Assembly: GCA_029449235.1 (NCBI GenBank)
Contig: JANATG010000001.1
Location: 1,240,001 to 1,304,000 of the forward strand
Origin: Linnemannia schmuckeri
Taxonomy: Eukaryota; Mortierellomycota; Mortierellomycetes; Mortierellales; Mortierellaceae
DNA length: 64,000 nt
Reading direction: 5' to 3'
The position numbers and the translations under genes are program-made. Every line of letters starts with the position of its first letter. The first letter of the stretch is position 1. This document shows, in pieces, positions 46,505-59,537 of the stretch. The notes under the pieces were generated by a model, which ran no database searches, was not told the origin of the DNA, and saw only the letters and a list, made by a program, of their open reading frames with translations.

Positions 46505-47028
46505 TTTTTTTTGGGTTTGTCTTATTTGTTTTGTTTGAGTTAAGAAGGTGAGAAGAGAGGATACGAGGAGAGGGAAGAAGGATTAAAGGTTTGGACGGTT
46601 GAACGGAAAGGGTAGTAATAGGAAGCAAAAGAAAGATGAGGATATAGAGGAATGAAGCGTGGAAAAGTGGATATGAGAAGGAGAAAGGATGAGGGCGTAA
46701 AGAGCCAGCGAGCGAGCGAGTGAGTGAGTGCGTGAGTGCGTGCGTGCGTGCGTGCGTGAGCGAGCGAGAAACACCCGCATCTAAGCGAGACTTTTTTTTT
46801 TTTTTTTGAGAAACTGAGACCGTTCAGCTGGAGGGAAAGACAAATATCTTCCCTTCAATCCCTGAGAGCACTGAGAAGCTTCGTCAAGCGGAAAAGCAAG
46901 TAAGAAAAAAAACCCCCACAATGTCTGTTCCACATCTCGTTCATGCCCTACTCCAATTCAGAGCCCCTTTTTTAGAAAAAAAGATCTCTTCTTTGTTGCT
47001 ATGGAGGAGGAAAAGGGAAAAGCTCTAA
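46505..47028. other. Intergenic promoter region
   Basis: Between two minus-strand genes. Holds the upstream region of the acidic protein, a GCGA/GTGA/GTGC repeat and a T run at about 46791-46807. Confidence 0.6.
46708..46768. repeat. GCGA/GTGA/GTGC tetranucleotide microsatellite
   Basis: About 15 imperfect four-base units (GCGA, then GTGA, then GTGC, then GCGA). Confidence 0.9.
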
Positions 47029-49538
47029 CTATGGCTGACTACCGGTACTCCTCCTTTCCAGGGCTTCCTTCATCAATCGGATCGGGGTGGCAAACGACTC
47101 GATGATCTCCATGGCATCCTCCTGTGTGCCATACTGCTCCGTCGCCTCCATCTGCTTGTGCAGATCGGCAATCGCCCGCAGCACCTCCAACATCAAATCG
47201 CGAGGCGATCGCTCCTGCACATGTTGTTCGATTTGTTGCTGCAAGGACACAGTCTGGGGACGCGGCTCATGGACTTGAACCCCTTCCGTAGCAGACGATG
47301 ACTCCATCAACGCATCAACAGCATTCTGGTGATTCGTATCAGCTGTTCCTGATTCTTGCTCCTGTAGGTTAGCGCGGCTGCTGTTATAGAGCATACTCGC
47401 CACGGTTGCAACCGTACTGGCAGTGACTGCAGTCGCATCATGATCTGCCTGGGCTGCGCTGCCCGCCATCGATCCCAGTCCCTGTGAACTATTGGTGGCG
47501 TCCAAGCTTGCACTCGTCACCAACGACAGTGCCGCCATATCCTGAGCGGTGCCTTGTTCCCGGATGACCCGAGATATAGATTCGGCATTGAGCAAGGGTT
47601 CGCTTATTGCAAGCACCTGGTGTTGTATATGGTTGTGTGTTGAGGTATGAGTTACTCCAGGTGCCGCCAGCGTGTGAACAGCTATTGTTTGACTGTCGTG
47701 ATTGGTGTTGGTTGTGTGCAGATTGTCAGACACAGTAAAGCCTTGTTCTGAACTGTTGGGCTGTGTTCTTTCCAGTGTGATCTGCCAGGTCGATGCTTGG
47801 GGAACATGGGACGACTCCTCCCTGTCTGTGCTCTGCTTCTGGTTCTGACCACTCGAACTGTGAGCTTCCCGTAATGACGATGATGACGACTGCTGAGCTA
47901 ACTGAGGCGAAGATGGTTGGGAAAATCGTTGAGCGAGCGTTGTCTTTTCTTCGAATCGAAGGACGTTGCCACCTCGAGTAGCACGCTCCGAACTGGGTGT
48001 AGTTGTTGACTTTGGGCTGCTCTTGTTCTTGATCTGCCTCGAGGTGTTGGCGAAGAGAGCATAACATGATGGCAAAAGAATCTTGATGTTTTGTTTCGTT
48101 GCCGGATGAAGCTATGGGTTGGTAAGATCATCGTCATCAGAAGTAAGCTTGTTAGAATTCAAACGTGTAACGACCCTACCATGGTCGACTAGACAAGCAC
48201 TCAACAGTTCAACAAACGGTGTATACCTCGTCCAGCATTGGAGATCCAGAGTTCATCAAGTTCTTGACAGTTTTCCAGTCAAGTCCTTCACCGACGCGCT
48301 CTTTGATCCATGCCTTGAGATCCTGCGGCAATCTTTGTGCCTTGATGTCCTCCATCACATCCGGCACATGACCCTCATGCCTCCAAGAGTACTCGATCAG
48401 CACTTCGTTCTCGTGAAACTGTTTCCGCATTTTGATGAAAGCGGGACAATTGCACTTGATGCTCCCGTTACGCTTTCGTTTCTTGCTGGGATCGATGTTG
48501 GGGTTCTTGCGGTCGCGATATTGTCCTGCATGATCACACTGGAATTCTCGCGTCCATTCACTTGCTGTCGGTCCACGAGCAAATGCTATTTGGATAGAGA
48601 TCGATGCACAGTGTCATAGTTTAATTATTTACGCAGCACTTGGACAAGCTCTTACCGGCGTTCACACAAACAACGCAATCGTGTAGATAGTGCATTATAT
48701 TGCTCTTACTTTGTTTGTCGCGATGGCGGTGTCGCACCATATTCCAGCGGCAAAAGGTCTTTTCCTGTTCAAGCCATGTCTCCCAGTCATCGGCCGGCCA
48801 CCTGAAGATTGCAGGACACTTGTCAAATCGGTCTTTGCTTCCTGAGCTGCTGCCTTCTTGAGTGAGAGTGTTCGTAGTTGAAGTTGTAGGGTTGGCACTA
48901 CTGCTACTGCTGCTGCCGCTGCCGTTTATACTTGACGACGGTCCTGCAGTCGATGGCGAAGAGGAAGACACAAGACCAGCCCCCGCTGCGATGGCAGCGA
49001 CTGCCGCAACCGAAGGTGTCGATGCTGGGGAGCTTACCGAATCCGTGACAGCAGATTTGGAGGCGGCGACAACAGCCTCTGCCACAACCGAATCCAGACT
49101 CTCCAGAGATGCTAGAGTAGCGGCCGTTGCAGCAGCAGCGACGGCGGCAGCGGCGGCGGCGGCAGTGGTCGTCGAGTCGGTGGAGCGGCCGTGACTGCTC
49201 TGCAGGACATGTGAGGCGACCTGATGGCCTGAGAGATCGTGATGATGCAGGACGCTGCCTGTTGTGGTAGGAGTAGTGTGTTGAAGGATCAGCTGTCCGC
49301 TGGCATTGCTGGCAAGAGTCGTCTGAAGGGCTGATCCGTTGGCGCTTTCATTTGAAAGCGCGTCATGGTCCAAAGCGTCGTGGGCAGGATGCAGAGAGAG
49401 ATGCTGAAACTGTTGCTGTTGCTGCTGTTGTTCTGGTTGCTCTTGTTGCTGTTGTTGCTGTTGTTGTTCCTGTTGCTCCTGCTGTTGTTGTTGCTGTTGC
49501 TGTTGCAGCAGTTCTTGTTCCTGTTGGAGTGAATCCAT
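47029..49538 (-). CDS. PolyQ regulator with FAR1/WRKY-GCM1-like zinc domain
   Basis: Exons are 49538-48656, 48585-48227 and 48111-47029, in phase, giving 774 aa. The N-terminus is a near-pure Gln tract (residues about 5-45) followed by Ser/Ala/Thr low complexity. At about 235-370 lies an ordered region: a W-rich lead (RWPADDWETWLEQEKTF, RHRHRDKQ), then EFQCDHAG, SIKCNCPAF and YSWRHEGH. This C...CxC...HxxH spacing resembles the zinc DNA-binding fold of FAR1/MULE transposases, FLYWCH and GCM. A helical segment (LKAWIKERVGEGLDWKTVKNLM) follows, as in that group. No transposase catalytic domain is seen, so I infer a domesticated transcription factor. The C-terminal 360 residues are Ser/Thr/Gln-rich with one helix near the end. 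It lies 110 bp downstream of the INPP4 gene on the same strand. Confidence 0.8.
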
Positions 49539-49648
49539 GCTGCAGTAGGTGATAAAGAAAAAGAAGACAAGGCATTCCTTTATTTCCTGCGCTCGAACAC
49601 CCCTTAAATATATTCACTTTTTTTTTGCTACAAAAACAGCGAAGTATA

Positions 49649-52600
49649 TTATGTTTCGAACATGCCAGTTGCCATTCGAGCCGGAGGCCGATAGGCTTCG
49701 GGCAGGAACTTGAGCTGGTACCTGTTGAATGCAAATTTTCCTCGCTTGGCCAAGAGGGTAGTGTGGCTGGTCCCGGTCGCAATGGACGGTGCTGGAGAGC
49801 CAAAGGAAGCCGGGTATTGTCTATCACCGTCGCTGTTGCTGCTGCTGTTGTGGCTGTTGAGGGTACCGCGCGACCCTGAGACCTGAGGTCCCCTAAAGTC
49901 GTCACTGGCTTGGTAGCAATTTTGAGGAGCCGATGTCCGAGAGGAGGCACCGTCCTCTGCCTTGGAGATTACACCCAAACTGAGTCCTAGAGCTGAAAGT
50001 CGCTTGACGAATGGTAAGTTCTTGTTCTGGAGGACTGCTGTTGAGGCGGTAACCTGTTGCTGATAATAGGCCGACTGCTGCGATGACCACGAAGGAGTAG
50101 ACCGGTGCATCCTTACTGCTGCTCGTGCTTGTGGGAGCGTGGGGCTGTGTACATTGGTCGTCTGGCTTGATGGTTCATTCGTGGAGCCGTGGTGAGTCGA
50201 GGGGCCGCCCAGAGATTCCAAGCCTAGGGATCGCGCCAATCGAACTGCTAACACAGGCTCGTCAAATGATCCAGGAAAAGATTGGTAGCCTTCATTGGCT
50301 TGGTTTGTTGGCCCAGGTAGATGTGAGATAGGGGTGCTGGTTGATAAGGCATGGACATTCTGGCCATCAGATACGTGGAGCGGCGATCGACGCCCACCTT
50401 CGGCCTGACTTGGATCATTGCCCAGCGTGACGACGGGGGCAGGTGCTGGCCTTGTGGAGGACCGCATGAGCTTCATCGGAGGCAGTTGAGGCACTAAAGT
50501 AATAGGCTGTGCCGGTGAATCGCTCGAGTTTAACTCTCCCTCCACCAAAACTCCGTCATCGCTAGACTCCAGGTTGCCAATGCTGTCGTCATCCCGGATC
50601 GCCTGGTGGACGTTCTCCTCAAAATGTATAACCGAATCTTGGCTGGTTTCGATGGAATCCTGGTCAAGCGTACCGTGATCATAGCCTGTTGCCATTCCAC
50701 CATGAATCAAAGAGCTCTGAGATGACTTTGGGATCAACGAGCGGACATATGTGAGGGCATCGGTCATGTCCTGGGGAGGGTAAGGCTCCTGACGAGCTGA
50801 AGAGGTGGAGCCAAATGCTGACTCTGCTTGCTGTTGGGGCTCTGACGACCCAAATGCTGAAATCCAAAGGAGATCCTTGGCAAAATTTCCAAGCTTCAGG
50901 TTTCTCTCCACGTTCTTTATGCGGACTCCAATCTCGCTCCGCATAGCATCCAAGATCGCCTGCCAATCACCACCCCGTTGCGCTGCGTTGCTGATCTCCA
51001 GATCATGACATGTACGAAGAATATTCACCTGGGAAAGGGTAACGGACATTGATGTCCTGTCCTTAGCGCTCTTGCACGAGACGACATGACTAGTCACCCA
51101 CAAGGACGACAATGGCAAAGTGGTGAATGACTCTGTGATATCCGGCCGCTCCTCCTCAACGGCAGCGTTAACTGGAGTACTTCTATGGTTTAGTGAGACC
51201 CAGTTATTTGTAGATGCCCGCGACTTTGGGTTCTCCGTGTGTAAGGCGATTGGCATCCTGATCTGTCCAAGGGCCCGCGTTAGGGCTTCGGCACACTCCA
51301 GGATATCCGTGTTTTTGTGTCCCTTGGAACTAAAGAGGCGCGACGATCCATACTCCATCATGGAGCCCAAGATTCCTGATGCGGTCCCAGACTCCGTTTC
51401 CTTCAACGTCCTCGATCCCAGAGCATTCAGTGTACTTTGTGATGGGTACGAAAGCTGCACGTCGGATGAGTCTGGCGGCGACGCAGCCGAGATTCCTGAG
51501 ACGGACGCTGATCTTGTCTCGCCAGAGTGGCCCAAGACTGACCTCTCCAGCTGATCCAAGAGTTGCGCCACCAGAGACTCGCCGTTCCAGAGCTCTGCTC
51601 TTGATGGTGACACCATGTCCCAGTCGGAATCAGGATTGGATACCAGTGATGCTGAAGAGAGATCTGCCAGACCCCTCCGGATGGTATGACGACCATAGGT
51701 GCTCGCCTTTACTCGGCTGTAGCCTTGAGAAGTCGCCTCTTGGGACTGAGATTGCCACGCCTCATAGCGGGTGACGTAGTGCTGCATGTACCGAAGGCCT
51801 TCCTCGTTGATCGATTGTTGAAGTGGTGACCGTCCTGTCAAGTTGGACAAGGTCTGCATCTCGTTGATGCCTTGAGAAAAGAAGACTGGGTAGACTTGAA
51901 TCTTGGAGGTGCCTGCTTTCAGCGGCTCTGGGAGCAATGAGAACTGTAGCGAGTCCAATCCGAAACTCATCGTGATGCGACCGCGCCGACCCGATATTTG
52001 AACCGTAATGTCCTCAGCTTCCTCCGCGTTTGCTGTTCTCGTTGCCTCCCAAGTAGAGCTGTGTTCCGTCGGCAACATCGGCGGTGATTGGGGTAACATG
52101 TGGAAACCGATGGTGACGTTGTCCCGTATGTCCGCGACCGCTTGAACATAATCGAGAAGCATGCCAAGCTCATTCCCCTGCGTCGATAGCAGACTCTCAA
52201 TCTGGACCAGCCATCCTAGGTTGACCAACTGATCCCAAAAAACAGAATTGTGAGCCTTGACCTGAGGAAAGTCCTCCAACGGATGTTTTGCGGAGGATCG
52301 ACCTAGGGGTCCTGTTGTCGAGCTTGTTGACGATGCATTTGAGAGAGTCGATCGCAAGGAAGGTCGCCGTTTTGCCGATAGCCCATTGAGTTGTCGGAAG
52401 GTGCTGGAACGTCTCTTGGTAGAGTCTCGCGGCGCATCGTGTTCGTGTTTGCTGGGTCGTTCCTCGTCAATAAAGCCCATACCATTGAAACCAGACTGCC
52501 TCATTTCCGGACTGCTCTCCTGCATTACCGGTGCCATATTCGTCCACCAGTCCTCCAGGATAGCCAGAAAAGATGTTGCCATCGTCGTCACCAGTTGAGA

Positions 52601-54972
52601 AAAAGAGCACTCCCTCGTCCTCTTCTCCATCATCCAATCTGCACCGGCCACCAAGGTCGCGTCTGTCATGAGGCACTCGTGTTGAATTGCAATGTCGATA
52701 AATCCTCGTAGATCTACCGTACATTGCACGACCTCCTTGACCAAACCCTTGCAACGGTCCAACCAGCGAGCAAAATGCTCTGGTGTTTGGTCTTGTTCCA
52801 GTTCGCCGGGGTGTCTAAAGTCAATCTCCTTCAATCGGACGACAAGACTTTCGATTTCGCAGCAGATGGACTGAGCAGTGCCCGCCGTGGAAAGTGGTGT
52901 GAGGTACTCCAGTAAAAGGACCGTGCTGAACGAAACGATTTCGCTATTGAGAAACGTAATCTCTTTGATCAGCGCGAGACACCGAGCTCTGTCAACGATC
53001 TCAGAGGAGCTTAACAGTGCGATGAACTCGCTGGAGCAACTATCCAGAACGTCCTGAAGAGCTCGGAAATCTTGCTTGAGGTCGAATCCTTTCTCCTGCT
53101 TGTCCCAGAAGGCACCAAAAGATGGGGCTTTGCCCAGTCTCGAGCCACCAGAACCTCGAGAGAATCCTGCGCTGTGCGCCGCCGCTGCTCCGGCTGTCGT
53201 GGTCTGGTAATTTGTTTCTAGAAAACATAAATAGGTATGATGTCAGTTATCTATGATATATTGCTCTCGCCTGCTTTCACCAGTTCTCAAAAATGTGTGT
53301 TCATATACGTACGATATCCATCGTCATGGACAAGAAAATCTTGCATGCAACAGTTCAGTGGAACCCACTGAACGGACTCGTCCTTCTTCTCAGGGCTCCT
53401 GCGAAACGCACCCTGGCCGACTTCGATGTTTTCCTTCAACTTCTGCTCCACCTTGGCGGCCATGTTCTGATAATAGACCTCTATGTTCCTGTGAGCGCTG
53501 ATCTGCTGTCTCAGCAGCTTCTGAAGATGGGAATCCTCTTCCGAAAGTCTAGATTGTCGAGTCTTTGTCGATTTGGCCACTTGATCCCTGGCTGAACTCG
53601 GCCGCGTAGCGCCTCTCCGCAACGTCTCCATGAAACTGACACCACGTGTAATAGGGTTAGGTCGATGGTCAAGCGGCACTGCTTGGATAAGTTCGGATAG
53701 GGATGTGTCAGGCTCCTTCTCGAGTTCCTCCAGCATTCGTTTCTCATCTTGGGCCAGGAATTGAAGTAGCTTGATGGGCAAGGCGAATGCCAATGGTGAC
53801 TCGTATAGATGTTCGCGACCGTAGAGCGGAGTCCCTCGGACAGAATGCCCATAGTATGTCTGAGAGAATGAGGGTCCAATACGACGCTTCTCTGCAATAG
53901 CCTTCAGAGGTGGCAGTTTGGGGTATGTCTATTTTGATGGTGTTGCAAAGTGGACATAGGGTGAGGGTGTTAATAACTTGATCATGTCTAGCTGAGATCC
54001 AATGCAAAGTGTCAAGGGAGCAGAAAACGATGCATGCCGTACCTCTCCTACAACCACTCCAAGTGTAGCTACGGTGTGCTTGCTTCTCCTTTTCCCTGAA
54101 TCAGGGAGCATTGGGATCTCCATCAGGGGTGCTGAAAATCGCACACCGTTGTCAGAAAGGCCTTTGTGGGCGGAATCGCCTGTACCGATCACAAAATGCT
54201 CAATCGCGACGGAGGTTTCTGCCCATGGAAGCAATCCATCAAGCGTGGGGAATGCTTCCAGAACTTTGGGACTTGTGCTAGGGGGAGGGACAACTAGAAG
54301 AGTAAACCCTACGACAAGAAAGTTCTCCTGGATGTGCAGAGGCAATGGCTTGACAAAGTGGCTCTCCAATCGACCCTACGGCAATAAAATCAATTGACCA
54401 CATGTCAGCTTTGGTAAAACATTCCTTGCAACTGACCATGATCCTAAATCGCCGCTCTTTGTTGTCGGCAGAGAATAGTTACACCCTGTATCCTTTTTTT
54501 CTCTCGTTCCTACCTTCTCCAATGACAGAAACTCCGTCCGGCACTGCTCTATCCAGGTCTCACGACCATCCGGTAACCGTACGAGGGCAGTCAGCACAAG
54601 AACGAGGTGGAGCCTGGCCTTGATCAATTTCTCATGATGCTGCTCTTGATCAACAGCGATGGACACCCTCAATTGAACTGGCGGTTGTGGGGTAAAAGCC
54701 GACGTGGAAAGTCCACGAGTCTCGAGAGAGTTATGTGGAAGAGTTTCCGAGTCGTATGTGGCCAGTGCGGGTCCAGAGTCCGCTGATGGGCTCAAAATAC
54801 CAGAGTCGAACGACTTCATTGCTGGGTTGATCGGAGAGGAATCCAGAACAACGATGGGGGCCAACGTTGAAGCATTCTTCGGCTGGAGAGCGGTTGGATG
54901 GGGGCGATGATGTTGGTGATGTGGCTGTTGGTGGGGGTGGAGGGGCGGGTTAGTAGTTGCTTGATGAGCCAT
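49649..54972 (-). CDS. INPP4-like phosphatidylinositol 3,4-bisphosphate 4-phosphatase
   Basis: Exons are 54972-54514, 54375-54043, 53928-53313 and 53217-49649, in phase, giving 1658 aa. The active-site motif CKSAKDRT (about residues 1184-1191) is the CX5R signature of type I/II inositol polyphosphate 4-phosphatases. It is preceded by YPVFFSQGINEMQTLS and followed by MSVTLSQ, as in human INPP4. The N-terminal 270 residues contain beta-rich segments (LRVSIAVDQEQ, ENFLVVGFTLLVV) compatible with a C2 domain. It should remove the 4-phosphate from PI(3,4)P2, acting on endosomal membranes and PI3K signalling. It is far longer than animal INPP4 (about 950 aa). Ser-rich insertions surround the catalytic core, and a 450-residue Ser/Gln-rich tail follows it. 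Start ATG 54972 begins a His/Pro-rich leader. Confidence 0.9.
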
Positions 54973-55051
54973 GTCGCGCTTTAGTAAGTGTGAGGGCTGG
55001 AAGGAGAAAAGAAAGGTAAAAAAATAAAAAGTGCGCGTGTGTGTATGTGTT

Positions 55052-55082
<31 letters not shown>

Positions 55083-56818
55083 TTTTTCAATGGGTCCACA
55101 CCCCTTTTTATTTCAGTTGGCATCAGCTGTCTTCTGTTAACTTGTCTACTCGCTGACTTGTTGTTTGCTGCTTGTTTTCTGTTTTTTATACATTCAGTCA
55201 ATCCTGCTCTAGAAGTGGGGCTGTGGACATGGTCTGTTTTATCTGTTTTATCTGTTTATCATGCTTTGTTCTATCCTTGCTGTTGGTGCTGTACTTAGAC
55301 TCTATTCTTGTCCATGGACAGCTACAACAAAGGCTATCAATAAGCTTCTTGGCAGCTAGCGACATCATGACACATGATGTAGCTGGCTGGGATAGTGGCA
55401 ACCAAATATCCCATGCTATACCTGTACCTGCATGTATCGATCGTGGTAAATGCATTCTTGCCAATGGGCTAAAGCGGCGAAGTTGTTGGAAGTTGGAAGC
55501 AGATAAAGTGAGTGAGACGAGAGGGCAGTCCCGTGGATGGTCGAGACTGCAGACATTGCAATCATTAAATATGTATTTATTTCTATTTCTGTTTTCTTCC
55601 CTTTCGATATTTGTATCATTGACTTCAATTGTGTGGTTGAAAATGGAGAGATAGATTGGACGTTTGAGCGTAGACAGACTGAAAGTGAAAGGTGAAAGAA
55701 AGAGAAGAAAGGAGGACGCGTGTGTGTATGTGTGGGATGGGTGTTGTGAATTGTGGCTTAGTGGGCATCTATCTATATATCGCGCAACTGGCGCGAACAA
55801 GACGAGTTGTGTGTTTGAGTTGTGTCAAACAGGTCCAGTAACAAAGCAACGAAGTCAAGAAAAAAAAAAGTTATTTGCCTGCTCCACTGCTGTCCCTCCT
55901 TTGTATGTGTTGTTGTGCGTGCTCCCTATCTCTCTACTCTGTCTATTCTTTTTTTCCCTTTGGCCCTTTCTCTTCCCTTTTTTTACTTTTATTTTTTTTT
56001 CTTTTTTCCTTTCCTCTTTCCCTCTTTCCCTCCCTTCCCTCTCTCCCTTCCTTCTCTCCTTCCCTCTCCCTCTCCTCCTCCTCCCCCTTCCTCTCTCTCA
56101 CTCTCTCTTTCTCTCCCTTTCTCCTTTCCTCCGTCGGATTCCCGTCCATCAGCGCAAGGAATACAACCAACGCACATACACACGCACAACAAATAACCCC
56201 AATCCTTCATCCACACTCACTCACCCACCACACTGTAAGTCATCTTCACTCCTCACTGTCGACACGCTTCAGCACCTAAAGAAGACATCCATTTTTATAC
56301 ACAAATATGTGTGGGTCGTCTCTTTCTCATCCCACCAAAAGAGAAAAAAAAATAAAAAAAGGAACCGATTTGCTCTGCCGCTATGGTCCATGCTTCATGG
56401 CCCATGCTCTTACCTTTCTCTGCTGTCCACACAAACTCAACTCAGACACAGACACTCTCTCACACATACACACATACACACGTACACAACACAGACACTC
56501 AGGTCTCAGCCTCTAACCAGTTTCTTTTTCTTCTTTTTCTGTCGCGCATATTTCATATTTCTTTCTTCCGTTTTCACAAAAGACCGCCATCCAACACAAA
56601 ATATCCAACTCTCCGAAAAAAAGACGCGACATCCTTCTTGTTCGCATCTCCAGTTAACAGCACACCAGTAGTCGCATACAACACCATCAACAAAAACAAG
56701 CAGCAATAACAACAGCAAACCAGTGTCGAGTGAAAGCACACATACACAGAGAGCGACATAGCATTCACCATCTGCATCTCAACAAGTGTCTATCAGGACT
56801 GAAAACCCAAAAGGACTC
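54973..56818. promoter_or_regulatory. 1.85 kb divergent region between INPP4 and PKA-R genes
   Basis: No gene recognised. It contains a T-rich block (55050-55090), a 200-base almost pure C/T tract (55930-56130) and CA/ACAC repeats (56460-56500) just upstream of the PKA regulatory subunit. A GTAAGT at 56234 leaves a spliced 5' leader possible. Confidence 0.55.
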
Positions 56819-59109
56819 ATGTTTGCCTCGTCGACTGCATCCCAGTCCCCCATCCATCGGTCGCTTCCGCAGGCCTATGCAGAGATCTTGAACGACCTCA
56901 ATCAAAAAGTGATTTCTGCCCAGCCCCAGGATGTCCTCCAGTTCTGCGCCAACTACTTCAACGCAAAGCTGGAGGAACAACGCGTCCGCTTCTTGGCCAC
57001 AGGTAAGGCTCGCTCCTCTCTTCAGGCTCTATCTGTATCTCGTTCTCTCTCTCTCATTCTCTCTCAATGGCTGCTATTGTCGGACTCTGCTTTTCTCGTT
57101 TATCCAATTGCTTTTTTTTTTTTTTTGGGGGGGGGGAGGGGTCTGACTATTATTGGGAGGAAGGGGAAGAGCAAGCACCGACTGGTTTGAACAATGGATT
57201 GATTGTGCGTTTGGCGCTTTTTGGGAAGAATCCCGGACCCTTTGCAAAAGGATAAACAGGTTACAAACACGTTGATTGAGCCATTGTGAAACGGGAGGAG
57301 AAGATATCCACATAAAAAACGTCCCGTCGACGAGTTTTGAGTTGGATTGGACGTTGGTCTTGGCCTTGGCCATGTTCTTGTTCATTTTTTCACAGGTCTA
57401 GTGAGGAGAAGAGGGAGGATGAAGGACCTATGGCAAACGGAGAACATGCTGCTCGATGACAGTTGCCTCCTATCTTCAATTCCTCGTGGCCACAGGGCCC
57501 ACCATCGTTGAACGGAATGGGAAGAGAGAGGGGCAAAAGAAGGGGAGGGGGAGGAAAAAAGGGAAAGAAGGGAAAGAATCAAGCCACATCCGATGAACCC
57601 GCACCCAATTCTCTCTGCGGGAAAGACGAGTGATTGGTGTGCTGCAAAGAATGAGCACTTCACTCCCGACTAACCAAGACCTTGCCACTATCTTTTCTTT
57701 GTTGTAACTCGCTACTTTTTGATCTCAAAAATAGCCCGCACTGCACCACAGCAGAACAGAGATATCCCCCAATTCCTGCCAGCAGTCATCCCCCCCTCTC
57801 TGGCCGCCTCGTCGCCCAACATCGGTAGTGCTGCCACCCCTGCAGCGTCGAGCCCTGACCACTCGATGGAGAGCGAAAGCGAGAGCGACGATGACGAGGA
57901 CCAGGAAGAGCCCAGCCCATTGCTGACGATGCCCCCCAACTACATGCGTGGCCGCCGCACCTCTGTCAGTGCCGAGAGTATGGTTCCCAGCCACCAGAAC
58001 TATGTCAAGACAGTCATCCCCAAGACGGATGAGCAACGCCGACGTATTGAGGCTTCGATTTCCAACAACTTTTTGTTCAAAAATCTGGACGAGGATCAGC
58101 ACGAGGATGTGGTCAATGCCATGACCGAGAAGCGCTTCCAGTGCAAGGACAATGTAATCGAGCAGGGTGCCGTTGGAGATTTCTTTTACGTGGTGGAAAC
58201 AGGAACGCTGGACGTCTTTGTTGCAAAGCATGGCAACCCCGCTGAGAAGGTGTTTGAGTATGGCCCAGGAGGAAGCTTTGGAGAGCTCGCACTTATGTAC
58301 AACGGCCCTCGTGCTGCCACAGTGACAGCAACGTCAGACGTGGTTCTCTGGGCTTTGGACCGTGTCACCTTCCGCCGAATCCTCATGGAGAATACCTCTC
58401 GCAAGAGGCGCATGTATGAGGCTTTCCTGGAGACTGTTCCCCTTCTCGTGTCTTTGGAGCCCTACGAACGTCACAAAATTGCTGATGCATTAGAGTCTGT
58501 GTACTTTACTGACGGCCAGGTGGTTGTGAAGCAAGGCGACCAAGGTGACAACTTTTTTATTATCGAATCTGGAGAGGCCACCGTGACAAAGTGTAACGAT
58601 GAGGGTGTAGAGTTCCCCATGCCAGGACTTGGACCTGGTCAATACTTTGGAGGTATGTTGGACATCTTTAATTTTCTGAACAACAGATGCGATCTCATGG
58701 ATTGTTGTGGATGAGAGCACTCAAAAGACATCCAGCATACTTATCAAGTATTTCCCTCTTTACCTCATTAAAACTGACAGAGCTGGCCCTTTTGAATGAC
58801 ATGCCACGAGCCGCGACCGTCCGGGCAAAAGGAAGGCTAAAGTGCGCGACCTTGGGCAAGCGTGCCTTTGTTCGTTTGCTTGGACCCGTTGTCGAGATCA
58901 TCAAGCGAAACAGCGATAATTACCAAACAATTGAGCAGCAGATCCAACAACAGCAGCTTTTGCAGGAGCAGCAGCAACAACAACAACAGCAGCTTTTGCA
59001 GGAGCAGCAGCAACAACAACAACAGCAGCTTTTGCAGGAGCAACAGCAACAGCAGCAACAGCAGCAGCAACAGGCAACAGAAGGAGTTCCTCCTCATCCC
59101 CAGGAATAG
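56819..59109 (+). CDS. BCY1: cAMP-dependent protein kinase regulatory subunit with polyQ tail
   Basis: Exons are 56819-57002, 57735-58652 and 58781-59109, giving 476 aa. It holds the PKA catalytic subunit inactive until cAMP binds. Residues 14-54 form the RII-type dimerisation/docking helix pair. RRTSVS (135-140) is the inhibitor site with a phosphorylatable Ser138, type II-like. Two cyclic-nucleotide-binding domains follow (about 165-405), with phosphate-binding cassettes FGELALMYNGPRAATV and FGELALLNDMPRAATV, each with the needed Glu and Arg. The last 65 residues are an unusual Gln tract built from three LLQE-plus-Gln units. Intron 1 is 732 bp and contains no recognised exon. Confidence 0.95.
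58951..59083 (+). repeat. 36-bp tandem repeat coding polyQ
   Basis: Copies begin at 58951, 58987 and 59023. Each is a CAGCAGCTTTTGCAGGAG core then CAG/CAA codons. A CAG/CAA run follows to 59083. It is in frame in the PKA regulatory subunit. Confidence 0.95.
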
Positions 59110-59537
59110 GTCCACCACCGATGACTACAACCGTTTTAGCCCTACCGGAGGCGAGATAGTTTTTTAAGTTTTTGTTGCTGGATCTGTTGAGATTTTTATT
59201 TCTTTTTTCCATGACAGCAACTTTGGAAACGGAATACAACGAACGACCCTCCCTTCTACCCTCCCTCTCCTCTTATGTCTGCCTTTTGTTTTTCTTTCTA
59301 CTTCTCTCGTACTATTATTATTCATTAAAGCAAATTCGAACGACAGATAATTTTGACCGTTTTTTATTTTTTCATCTGTGAAAATTCTTGCAAAAGGCTC
59401 AGTATTGATAGATATGCCATCTATTGTGATCATAAACAGAACAGAGCACGGATGCTGTTAGTTTTTTATCTTTGCTTCACTCGAGATACATGGCTGCATC
59501 GTCGCATGCTCCAATGGTTGTGGCGTGTATCATCAGT

